Assembly (NCBI RefSeq): GCF_025685625.1
Contig: NZ_JAGSYI010000002.1
Span: forward strand, 1,550,001 to 1,614,000
Source of the DNA: Acidicapsa acidisoli
GTDB taxonomy: Bacteria > Acidobacteriota > Terriglobia > Terriglobales > Acidobacteriaceae
Reading direction: 5' to 3'
Length of the DNA: 64,000 nucleotides
Shown here: one piece after another, positions 34,000 to 42,404 of the stretch
How the letters are laid out: every line of letters starts with the position of its first letter
Position numbering within the stretch: position 1 is the stretch's first letter
The notes under the pieces: generated by a model
The model's input: only the letters and a program-made list of their open reading frames with translations
Told to the model about the DNA's origin: nothing
The model's database searches: none
Program-made: the position numbers and the translations under genes

Positions 34000-36396
34000 T
34001 CATGGTCGCTGCACGACATCTATAACCGTGTCATCGCTCCAGGCCTGTGATCCGCTTTGCGTCAGTTTGTGAGCTTTCTCATCCCAATGAATTCGCGTCA
34101 CCTGGCTCTGGCCTTTCTCATACGCATACGTCAGCCCGTCGTCGTTGTAGAGTGTGAAATCAGCGTCCGCTCCAGGAAAGACTTTTACGTGGGCGATGCT
34201 CTGCTTGTCATGAGTACTTTCGACAACGCTCCCAAGCGGCACGATCGAACCCGCTTTCACAAAGAGAGGGATTGTATCGATGGGGGCGTTTACCTGAATC
34301 GTCTGGCCCCCGTCGAAGCGTTCACTGGACCAGTAGTTGTACCAGGCTGTGCCTGCCGGCAGATAGACGCTCTTCAAAGTTTGACCTTGAGACGTTACAG
34401 GAGCTACCAGGAAAGCTGGTCCAAACATATACTCGTCTCCCATGTCCGCCACCTTCGGGTCATTTGGAAAGTCCATGAACAACGGTCGCATGAAAGGCGC
34501 TCCAGTCTCATGCGTGTAATAGCCGAGAGAGTAGATATACGGCATCAATTCGTAGCGCAGCCGGAGATACTTTTCAAGGATCGGCTCAGCCTGCTTGCCA
34601 TAAGACCATACCTCATTATGGGGCCGTGTGCCATGCGTTCTGAAATTCGGCTGAAAGACGCCGTATTCGTACCAACGCACATATAACTCGGGATAGTCGT
34701 CATAGCCACCTACCTCGTCCCGCGCATCGGAAGGGTCGATCAAAGGTTTATTCACGGGTACATGCGTCTTCGGAAGTCCCTGCCAGCCACCAATATCGTT
34801 TCCCCAATATGCAATTCCAGAAGCGGCAACATCAAGACCGGTTGGGACTTGCCGCTGCAGCACATCCCAGGTGGGGAAGATATCGGAGGACCAGAAGATA
34901 GCTCCGTTGTGCTGCGCGCCGAGATAGGCGTCGCGTGATAGGATCAACGCTCGCGTATCGGGCATGTCCTTGCGTATGCCGTTATAAAACGCAGCGGTAT
35001 GAAAGAGGGGATAGATATTGAAGTATTCTGTTCCCGGTCCAATCTTGAAGTAGCTGCCGTTCGGAGGCAGGTCAGGTTCTGTCTCGTCTGCCCAGAACGA
35101 ATCGAAACCCTTGCTTGCGATATCTTGATGGATCACGCTCCAGTACCATTTGGCTGCATCGGGGTTGGTCGAATCGATGTCCGATCCCTGGGCATCATAG
35201 GGCATTCCATCTTCTGGCCTACCGTCGGCATGATGCAGAAAATAGCCATTGTTCTTCACGGTTTCGTAGTAGCGTGTGCCCGGCTTGAATCGCGGCCAAA
35301 CGCTGATCATCGTCTCGATATTCATGGCGTGAAGTTGACGATTCATCTCCGCTGGGTCAGGCCACGCCTCCTTGATGAAGTCCATCTGGCCCATGCCCGT
35401 GTAATAGAACCAATCAAGCACTAACATATCGATCGGTAAGTGGCGATCACGATAGCCTTTGGCAACTGCTAGCATCTCCGCCTGCGTCGAATACCTCTGT
35501 TTGCACTGGATCAATCCGTAAGCCCACTTCGGCAGCATGGGAGTATCACCTGTCAGCAGCCTGTAGCCGGCATAGATCTCATCCGTTGTCTGGCCCGCTA
35601 CGACAAAGAACGATACTCGCTGGCCGATCTGCGATATCCACTTAGTCTGCTCATTGAATCCGGGGAGAATTGCGGTCTTCGAAGGATTATCCCAGAGCAG
35701 GCCATATCCTTTGTTGGTTACCAGGAAAGGAACGCAGAAATTTGGTCCGCCTGCCGATTGGTAGTCAGCCCAACACTCCACCTTGTGCTGCCGGTGGTCA
35801 AGATAGCCTTCCTGATTTTGCCCGAGGCCGTAGTAGTGTTCGTCATCGGGCGAAGCAAACGTAGCGCCCACCCGGTAGAACTGCGGGTCCTGGGAACGGC
35901 GGTCGTTGTTGAGCTGACTGTCTCCGTCCTTATCGTTCAGCTCCGCCATCTCCCAACCCTGCATCTTCAATAAGGGCTTTCCATCGGCGGCCGTGATTAT
36001 CAAATAAGGTTCTCGTCCCACACCGTTGTAATTTTTCTTTGGACCGCGCCAGAACGACCCGTCTGGCCTCTTCTGAGGAGGAGCCGGCGCCGCAAGGAAC
36101 AATGTCATCCGGGGCGAAGTATAAGTATCTCCGGAGGCCGTCGCTTCATGAGCCCAACCAGCAGCGGCAGGCTTGGCTACAATTCCATAGCCCGGCTCAG
36201 CCGTAGCCTGATCCTTGAGCGTGCTCATGGTTACACGCAGGATATTTGGAGCATAAGGTTCAAGGGCCACCGTGGTTCCTTCGCGCTCCAGAACTAACGC
36301 GGTATTCTGCGCGCGCAGAATACCGCCCCCTAACATTACAGTCAGAATGAACAGCAGAACTCTACTTCGACTCACGGCAGAAGCCATCTCGGGCAA
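34000..36396 (-). CDS. GH31 alpha-glycosidase (second)
   Basis: 798-aa exported GH31 enzyme with a signal peptide ending near residue 29 (VMLGGGILRAQ). Barrel motifs: YGLIQCKQRYST, the nucleophile Asp in WADETEPD near residue 438, acid/base Asp in WSSD near residue 504, GNDIGGW and FRTHGTRPHNEVW. It shares the fold and order of motifs with the first GH31 but differs through most of the sequence, so the two probably act on different linkages rather than being recent duplicates. The insert carrying HHADGRPEDGMPYDAQGS before the nucleophile resembles that of xyloglucan-type alpha-xylosidases. A 21-bp inverted repeat lies 74 bases upstream. Confidence 0.92.
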   Translation of the reverse strand: MPEMASAVSRSRVLLFILTVMLGGGILRAQNTALVLEREGTTVALEPYAPNILRVTMSTLKDQATAEPGYGIVAKPAAAGWAHEATASGDTYTSPRMTLFLAAPAPPQKRPDGSFWRGPKKNYNGVGREPYLIITAADGKPLLKMQGWEMAELNDKDGDSQLNNDRRSQDPQFYRVGATFASPDDEHYYGLGQNQEGYLDHRQHKVECWADYQSAGGPNFCVPFLVTNKGYGLLWDNPSKTAILPGFNEQTKWISQIGQRVSFFVVAGQTTDEIYAGYRLLTGDTPMLPKWAYGLIQCKQRYSTQAEMLAVAKGYRDRHLPIDMLVLDWFYYTGMGQMDFIKEAWPDPAEMNRQLHAMNIETMISVWPRFKPGTRYYETVKNNGYFLHHADGRPEDGMPYDAQGSDIDSTNPDAAKWYWSVIHQDIASKGFDSFWADETEPDLPPNGSYFKIGPGTEYFNIYPLFHTAAFYNGIRKDMPDTRALILSRDAYLGAQHNGAIFWSSDIFPTWDVLQRQVPTGLDVAASGIAYWGNDIGGWQGLPKTHVPVNKPLIDPSDARDEVGGYDDYPELYVRWYEYGVFQPNFRTHGTRPHNEVWSYGKQAEPILEKYLRLRYELMPYIYSLGYYTHETGAPFMRPLFMDFPNDPKVADMGDEYMFGPAFLVAPVTSQGQTLKSVYLPAGTAWYNYWSSERFDGGQTIQVNAPIDTIPLFVKAGSIVPLGSVVESTHDKQSIAHVKVFPGADADFTLYNDDGLTYAYEKGQSQVTRIHWDEKAHKLTQSGSQAWSDDTVIDVVQRP

Positions 36397-36469
36397 TTCT
36401 CCTTTAGATAAGAGTGGGATTTAATTGAGGCCATTGCAGCGAACAGCAACAGGGAAAAATGAGGAAGGA

Positions 36470-36490
36470 GTGTCATCCGGTGAATGACAC
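36470..36490. promoter_or_regulatory. 21-bp interrupted palindrome between TonB receptor and GH31 genes
   Basis: GTGTCAT (36470-36476) and ATGACAC (36484-36490) are perfect inverted 7-mers around a 7-base centre, in the 131-base gap between the receptor stop and the second GH31 start. The form suggests a dimeric regulator site or a weak RNA stem. Confidence 0.45.
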
Positions 36491-36527
36491 GCACCCATTC
36501 ATCATTTCTCCCTGATGTCTGGCCAGC

Positions 36528-39500
36528 TCAGAAACTCGCGCGTAAATGCAGTTGCAGACTACGGGGAGGCAACTGATTGGTCGCTTTCCCAAACGAACCG
36601 CTGGACAGATCCGAACTCACAGAAACCAGATTGCTGCGGTTGAAGAGATCAAAGACTTCACCCTTTGCCTCGATCTTCAACTTCTCTCCAAAAAACCAGG
36701 GAGTGGAGAAGAATTTCTCAAAGGTGAAGTCAAGGTTGTTATATCCCGGCTCGTCGTAAGTATTGCGCCCTAGATTTCCTTCTGTTCCGAGGGTCGGCAC
36801 AGGAAATGCTGAGGCAGGAAATAGCCCAGTGAGAAATGCCTTCTTGCCCTGACCGCTCAGGTGGTTCCCGAAGGACGGCGCGTTCGGCACATCATAGTTC
36901 GATCCGTCCGCGTTATAGTCGCCGCCGGTATTGCCAATCACCTTCCCAGTTGAGTCATAGACCGGATTGAAGGCAGCGCTTGTGTAGACCGTGAAAGGCA
37001 AGCCGGTCTGCAGTATCCACACACCGCCGAACTCCCATCCACCGAGAATGTTCCTTTCCAGCGCATTGGGATAATGGCTTGGCACCATCCACGTGCCGTC
37101 GGCCGAGAACTGCTGGTGGACATCAAAGTCGGCGCGGCCACGCTGCCTCGCAAAATTGCCGTTCTCGATGATATCCGATGTAATGCCTCCCGTGATGGCT
37201 CCGCTATCCAGGGAGCCCGACTGGCTGAGAATATCCAGCGCCTTGCCAACGGTGTAGATACCGCGTAGCGCGAGGCCATGCGCGAGACGGCGTTGCACCA
37301 AGGCACTGCCGTATTGGCCAACTGAGTTACCGTTCGAAGTGGCGTAGTTGATTCCGCCAAAGTTTGGATTGAGACGTGTCAGCGTTCCATTGTTGACGAT
37401 CAGGTCTCCGGAGAAGCGGTTGAGGTCTTGATTGAATATCGGCAGGTGATGGGCGACCGACGCGGAATAGTTGAGTTCAGCGATGATACCTCCACCAAAC
37501 TCCTGCTGCACGCTGAGAGACCAGTCTTCTACCTGAGTAAGTTTGTAGTTAGGCGAATAACCACCCAGACTTGCCCTCTGACCAACGACTCCGCCACTTG
37601 AGTTGAGCACAACATTGCTGGTGTTCACCACCGGGCACGCTTCCGTAAAGCCTGTTGGAGCGCTGCAAAGCTGGAAGACAGGCGTCGTCCCCTGTTGTAC
37701 GTTAAGAGACGGCGTAAAGAAGTTTGGCAGATTGCCCGCCGTTATGTCTGTGATGTGAATGTAAGGCGGTTGATCGGAGAAGATCCCAAAGCCGCCGCGC
37801 ACGGCTGTCCTGCCCTTTCCAAAAACATCCCAGGAAAACCCTACGCGTGGATTGATGCCCCAAATACTGTGGTCGAGCACATTATTGCCCTTCGCCAGTC
37901 CGGTCACTCCGTCCGCTATCTGAGCATTTGCCGTAGGCCCCTGGCCAAGTGTGAAGTTAGTCAATTGAGGCGAAAGGATGGAAAAGAAATTTGCCATCGA
38001 ATCGTACCGGACACCTGCGTTGAGCGTAAATGTTCGCATCAACTTCCAGTCATCCTGGATGTAGACTCCGGTATAGAGTGCGCGGTAGCGCCGGTTATAA
38101 GGCGCTTCCTGCTGCGTTGTCAGGTTGACAGGAGTAGCCGATTCGCTGATTGCCTCGTCCTGGACAAAGTCGAGAAGATTGTTGAAGTTATAGGTCGGAC
38201 GATCGAAAGCGCCGTCCTGGGAATCGGCTTCGCGAATATTGAACTGGTCAAAGCCAAACTTGAGAGTATGAGTTTTTACTGTCGCCGTCATCACGTCGCG
38301 CCAGCCGAGTGTGGATTGGGTAAAGTTTCCAGGCCCCCAATTAGAAAACCCTTGCAACCCAGTCACGTTGATGTAAGGAATCGCATTGGAAGGTACTGGC
38401 AGATTGGAGCCATAGGGACGAATAATATTTGCCCCTCCCTCATTAAGAAGATGCGGGGAGAACGTGTGGGTCCAGTCCACGTTGACAAAGTCGGAACTGT
38501 TGGCTTGTGGGATATTCAGCGCAGGCCGGGGCGTCGCGCCTGCTGACGTGTCATAGGTTCGAATCGACGTAACATAAACGCGATCCTTGGCGCTGATATA
38601 GTAGTCACCTCGAACACTCCACTGGTATCCGTTCTTGGGAACGGAAAAACTGATGTTAGCGAGACCAACTGCATCCAGAGTCGAAGGGATACCTGCCGGT
38701 GGTGCGAAGAATCCGGGATTTTGTGCTTCGAGTTGACTTACGGTAAGAACGCCACTCGTTGGAAAGCTCAGGGGCGGAGCCATTGTAAGAACCTGGTTGG
38801 CCACGCTATTTGGGAGGTTAGCCGCGACCCAAGCGTCAAAGTCCTTCGTCTCAACCGTATACTGGCTGGCGCTCGTGGTACTGGAGCGGAGCACGTCAAT
38901 AGCGCCGAAGACAAACAGCTTGTTCTTGATAATCGGGCCGCCCATTGTGGCACCCATCTCATTGCGCTCGAAACTCGGAACGGAAGTTTCAAACTGAGTA
39001 AGAGCGGTTAAGGCATTATTCGTGAAATAGTAGTCGAGCGTTCCGTGGAAGTCATTCGAGCCTGAATTGGTGAAGACATCGACCGTTGCGCCGCCGTTCC
39101 TTCCCTTTTGAGCGTCGAAGTCGTTGGTCCTGATATCTACGGATTGCACAATTTCTGGATTTGGGGAAATTGAGGTTCCGCCACCGCGCGATGGGGTGTT
39201 TGTGTAGGCGCCGTCAATCTCGTATCCGTTCTGTTCCTGACGCAGCCCAGCCGCATTGATGTTGATGGCGTACTCATTGGTGTAATTATCTCCGGACGTT
39301 ACCGCGCTTCCCGTCATCCCTGGTGTCAGAGCCGATAGGCTGTAGACGTTCTGGCCAGGGAGGGGCGTCTCCTGCACCGTCTCCTCTGCGATTACGGCTC
39401 CGGTGGTCGCCGATACTGTATTGATGGTCGACTGATCGGCAGATACTGTGACATCGGTCGAGACAGACCCGACCTCGAGTACAGGTGCAAGCGTCCGGAT

Positions 39501-39812
39501 CTCCCCGACCTGTAGAGTGAGGTCCTTTTGATCCCAGCTCTTGAAGCCGCTCATCTGAATCTGCAGGGTATATGTCGATGCAGCTATGCTGTCGATACGG
39601 AAATAGCCATCCTGATTTGTTGTAGCGTTCTTCGCCACCCCTAACCGCGTGTCCGTGAGGGTGGCTTTTGCACCTGCGACCACAGCTCCGGATTGGTCTC
39701 GCGCCGTCCCTTCAATGCCGCTCAAGAACTGAGCGGATGCCGATAACGCTCCCCAAGCTAATAGGAGGAAAACAAAGATTGATATTCTCTTGACAGATTT
39801 CAAGTTGTTCAT
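36528..39812 (-). CDS. Oar-like TonB-dependent receptor (third of three), glycan operon
   Basis: 1094-aa outer-membrane receptor. GGAGAG precedes the ATG at the right distance. Signal peptide to about residue 27 (LLAWGALSASAQF), carboxypeptidase-regulatory-like domain at about 30-115 (GIEGTARDQSGAVVAGAKA), plug around 130-250 containing NGYEIDGAYTN, barrel ending in HLRASF. It is the first gene of the minus-strand operon with two GH31 and one GH127 enzymes, so it most likely imports oligosaccharides released from, or to be trimmed by, these enzymes. A half of a LacI-like operator (CGTTTACTTCA) sits at 39841-39851, 29 bases upstream. Confidence 0.92.
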   Translation of the reverse strand: MNNLKSVKRISIFVFLLLAWGALSASAQFLSGIEGTARDQSGAVVAGAKATLTDTRLGVAKNATTNQDGYFRIDSIAASTYTLQIQMSGFKSWDQKDLTLQVGEIRTLAPVLEVGSVSTDVTVSADQSTINTVSATTGAVIAEETVQETPLPGQNVYSLSALTPGMTGSAVTSGDNYTNEYAININAAGLRQEQNGYEIDGAYTNTPSRGGGTSISPNPEIVQSVDIRTNDFDAQKGRNGGATVDVFTNSGSNDFHGTLDYYFTNNALTALTQFETSVPSFERNEMGATMGGPIIKNKLFVFGAIDVLRSSTTSASQYTVETKDFDAWVAANLPNSVANQVLTMAPPLSFPTSGVLTVSQLEAQNPGFFAPPAGIPSTLDAVGLANISFSVPKNGYQWSVRGDYYISAKDRVYVTSIRTYDTSAGATPRPALNIPQANSSDFVNVDWTHTFSPHLLNEGGANIIRPYGSNLPVPSNAIPYINVTGLQGFSNWGPGNFTQSTLGWRDVMTATVKTHTLKFGFDQFNIREADSQDGAFDRPTYNFNNLLDFVQDEAISESATPVNLTTQQEAPYNRRYRALYTGVYIQDDWKLMRTFTLNAGVRYDSMANFFSILSPQLTNFTLGQGPTANAQIADGVTGLAKGNNVLDHSIWGINPRVGFSWDVFGKGRTAVRGGFGIFSDQPPYIHITDITAGNLPNFFTPSLNVQQGTTPVFQLCSAPTGFTEACPVVNTSNVVLNSSGGVVGQRASLGGYSPNYKLTQVEDWSLSVQQEFGGGIIAELNYSASVAHHLPIFNQDLNRFSGDLIVNNGTLTRLNPNFGGINYATSNGNSVGQYGSALVQRRLAHGLALRGIYTVGKALDILSQSGSLDSGAITGGITSDIIENGNFARQRGRADFDVHQQFSADGTWMVPSHYPNALERNILGGWEFGGVWILQTGLPFTVYTSAAFNPVYDSTGKVIGNTGGDYNADGSNYDVPNAPSFGNHLSGQGKKAFLTGLFPASAFPVPTLGTEGNLGRNTYDEPGYNNLDFTFEKFFSTPWFFGEKLKIEAKGEVFDLFNRSNLVSVSSDLSSGSFGKATNQLPPRSLQLHLRASF

Positions 39813-40484
39813 TGGCTCTCCTTTGAATCATTCCAGCAATCGTTTACTTCACTTGTGATTTCCGTGAGGGATTATTCCGTATGAAAAATGTTGCATTTCC
39901 CTGCTTGCTGGAGAAAAAGCGATTGCCGTGTCACTTCGCGCGGCCAGTAAAGGCTTTCCCAAATACGCGCAGAAGCATAGCATGCCGCTGAGTGGTTGGG
40001 AAGAGCCATCCTGCATCCTGTTGGCCACAGCGATTTGTAGCAATCTGGAATCGACGGCCTGACCAGGCGCTCCACAAAGGCATCGGTGACTGGCGTGACC
40101 GTATTTTCGCCTACACGCCGGAATAGTGCGGTAATCGCCTAAGCACGGAAGGCTCCGCTCACGAGTTGACCCCAACTCCAATCCCGATTGCTCAAACCAT
40201 GAGCAGTCTCTTCCATATCCAGCGGAATGACGCCCGCAAAGGCAGACTGGCATACGGGAAGGAGGTTGCACCTCATGTGCCCCCTTGACGTCAAATGTGG
40301 AAAGCGACACGCTTTGCTCCTTCGGGCTTCCATAGCTGCTGCTTGATTGAGCGATGCAGATGAAAGCTCGCCATGTTTGTGCGATTCATGTCGACGGGCA
40401 CTCGGCGGAAACAAAGCCAAGATCGCCCATCTTCGTCCAATCAGTTCTTTCGTCCAACTCCGGTTTCAACTCACATGCGCAATG

Positions 40485-40541
40485 AACTATCGATCGTGGA
40501 GAGAGGCTTTTCAAGTAGGACACTGTGTATTACAGTGTGAA
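40485..40541 (+). repeat. intergenic repeat, copy 1
   Basis: Shares a 33-base core (40507-40539) with 48076-48108; the two cores differ at only two positions. The match resumes upstream at AACTATCGA with identical spacing (40485 and 48054). In this copy the core contains CACTGT-N5-ACAGTG, a perfect palindrome, ending with a GTG that opens a short frame. The layout resembles a promoter with a dimeric operator that has lost its gene; no protein family follows. Confidence 0.65.
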
Positions 40542-40550
40542 GGCAGATTG

Positions 40551-40583
40551 CGGAACTGTTTCAGCACTGACGAAACAGTTCCG
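40551..40583 (+). other. perfect 12-bp hairpin in intergenic repeat region
   Basis: CGGAACTGTTTC (40551-40562) and GAAACAGTTCCG (40572-40583) pair perfectly around a 9-base loop. It lies 11 bases after the repeat core. No T run follows. It could be a structured RNA, attenuator or mobile-element remnant. Confidence 0.5.
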
Positions 40584-40788
40584 GCTGTGGAGAAAGCCCC
40601 GAAACGCACAGCAGGCGTGGCCGGTCACCCACATTCCTCGGCGAACGACATGCTGTCCGTCGTCCGAGCGCCAGACGGCAGAGATGGCGGTCGTGACGCT
40701 TCGCGGCTGGTGCACGATGGGTGGCGTCACTGCTACTTGAAAAGTGTCCGATCATGGACGCGCCTGCACCATGGAGTGGGACGTAATT

Positions 40789-42162
40789 ATGGGTTCGACA
40801 ACAGAAGCAATTCCGCGAGAGCAGGTTTCTGGCGACGACCTTCCCCTCGATGACCTTCAAAAATCTTCCGTCCTTCAGGAACTGGAAACGATTCTGAGCA
40901 GTCCGTTTTTTCAGGCCAGCAGACGATGCAAACAGTTCCTCTCCTATGTTGTCCACCATCGGCTGGAGGGCAATCATGATCGGTTGAAGGAGCGCACGAT
41001 TGGAGTAGAACTCTTCCAACGACCGTTGGGATACGCAACGGGAGACGATCCGGTCGTCCGAGTACAAGCGGGCGAAGTGCGCAGGAGGCTGGAGCAGTAT
41101 TACCATGCAACACCCAGTCACTCTACAGTCCGTATTGAACTTCCCGTTGGATCCTATGCACCCAGGTTCCGGTGGGCTGAACCCCAGCAACTGGAATCTC
41201 CCCAGAATAACCCGCAGCCGCAGGACACGCTCCCGCCACCTTCGCACGAGCAGGAAGCATCTCAGGCAACGATACCCGTGACGGCGGACCTGGTGCAGCA
41301 GCCGGGCAACCGCAGCCGTCGTCGCTGGGCTTTACTGGTAGTGGCATTCGCTGTGGCAGTTTCCGTGGCACTCATCGCATGGAATGTCTACCGGGCAAAG
41401 GCGTCAAAAACTGTTCTGGAAGAATTCTGGTCTCCTCCCATCGCCTCGTCCGAGCCGTATCTGATCTGCATGGCCAAACCTACGGTTTACCTTCCGTCAG
41501 CAAAACTTTACGACCGGCACTCCAAGACACCGGGAAAGTTCCAAAACATCTTCGAAAGGCTCACGCAAACGCCTGCTTTGCAACCAGATGACAAGCTGGT
41601 CTGGGGAGATATGGAAAAATATCCTGACTATGGCCTCGCAACAGGAGATGTTTACGCCGCAATTCGACTCTCTACCCTGTTGGGACAAATCGGCAAAAGA
41701 AGTCAAGTGCGAATTGGAGACAGCTACTCCTTCGAAGACCTGCGCTACTTTCCTGCCATCGTTATTGGGGCGTTTAACAACCGGTGGACGATGCAAATGA
41801 CATCAAACCTCCATTTCGGATTTATCGCAGAGGGCGGAGAGTCATTCATCCGGGAGCAGGGTCCGTCAGGGCGGCAATGGCGCTCCAAATCAGGCGCAAA
41901 TGGTGCTTCAACGGAAGACTTTGGCATTGTTACACGGCTCCTGAACTCCAAAACAGGCCAATTCGTCGTGGCTGTGGCAGGAGTCAAGTCGTACGGCACG
42001 CAGGCAGCCGGCGAACTTGTTACAAGTGAAGAGTATCTTGAGAAAGCTCTACGGGCGGCCCCGCCCGACTGGAGGCGGAAAAACATCCAAATTGTAGTCC
42101 AGACGACAGTAACCGACTCGATTTCAGGTCCCCCTCAAACCGTTGCCGTCTATGTTTGGTAG
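40789..42162 (+). CDS. membrane-anchored protein with acidobacterial N-terminal regulatory-like domain
   Basis: About 457 aa. The N-terminal 110 residues have the pattern LxxILSSPxFQxSxRxxxFLxYVVxxxLEG, then LKERTIGVELFxR and DPVVRVQAGEVRRRLEQYY, ending in RIELPVGSYAPRF. This domain recurs at the start of many acidobacterial TPR and regulator-like proteins, where a DNA-binding role has been supposed but not shown. A Pro/Gln-rich linker, one transmembrane helix near residues 180-200 (ALLVVAFAVAVSVALIAW) and a C-terminal domain of about 250 residues that I cannot assign follow. The frame is open from a GTG at 40744; 40771 and 40789 are the ATG choices, and I prefer 40789 because GGGA lies nine bases upstream. 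It is followed on the same strand by the CRTAC1 gene. Confidence 0.75.
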   Translation: MGSTTEAIPREQVSGDDLPLDDLQKSSVLQELETILSSPFFQASRRCKQFLSYVVHHRLEGNHDRLKERTIGVELFQRPLGYATGDDPVVRVQAGEVRRRLEQYYHATPSHSTVRIELPVGSYAPRFRWAEPQQLESPQNNPQPQDTLPPPSHEQEASQATIPVTADLVQQPGNRSRRRWALLVVAFAVAVSVALIAWNVYRAKASKTVLEEFWSPPIASSEPYLICMAKPTVYLPSAKLYDRHSKTPGKFQNIFERLTQTPALQPDDKLVWGDMEKYPDYGLATGDVYAAIRLSTLLGQIGKRSQVRIGDSYSFEDLRYFPAIVIGAFNNRWTMQMTSNLHFGFIAEGGESFIREQGPSGRQWRSKSGANGASTEDFGIVTRLLNSKTGQFVVAVAGVKSYGTQAAGELVTSEEYLEKALRAAPPDWRRKNIQIVVQTTVTDSISGPPQTVAVYVW

Positions 42163-42346
42163 CGAACGGACGCAGAAGACAAACCAGACCAAGCCAATTT
42201 CTCCTAATCCAATCCGCCGCCGGATGATATACCAGGGTGAACCGCAGCAAAAAGAAGTCGATGGCGTCCGTCAACCAGGTTTCGTCGCAGCGGATATTGA
42301 CTCTCGAGCGTCCAGAACAGTTATCTATACCAGAACGATAGCTTCG

Positions 42347-42358
42347 GAGAACGTTCTC
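42347..42358. promoter_or_regulatory. perfect 12-bp palindrome before CRTAC1 gene
   Basis: GAGAACGTTCTC with a central CG, 47 bases upstream of the start at 42405. The same half ACGTTCTC occurs at 31513-31520 upstream of the GH127 gene. LacI-family operators often have this form; the match is short and may be chance. Confidence 0.35.
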
Positions 42359-42404
42359 GCCGTATTGTGAAGAAAACAACGTCCGTGAGGAATTGACCAA
42401 GAGA

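Larger units (their letters stand above)
39813..40788. other. 976-base intergenic region with LacI-like half site and non-coding repeats
   Basis: Between the divergent third TonB receptor and the regulator-like gene. It contains a LacI-like site at 39836-39848 (GCAATCGTTTACT), a repeat unit at 40485-40541, a perfect 12-bp hairpin at 40551-40583 and an inverted 12-mer at 40733-40744. Minus-strand frames at 39849-40310 and 39872-40075 contain short protein-like stretches (RRVGENTVTPVTDAFVERLV when read across frames) but no continuous gene; they may be a decayed remnant. Confidence 0.5.

Noticed and set aside
37695-38546. 283-codon plus-strand open frame
   Set aside because: Antisense to the third TonB receptor; no start signal or family features.
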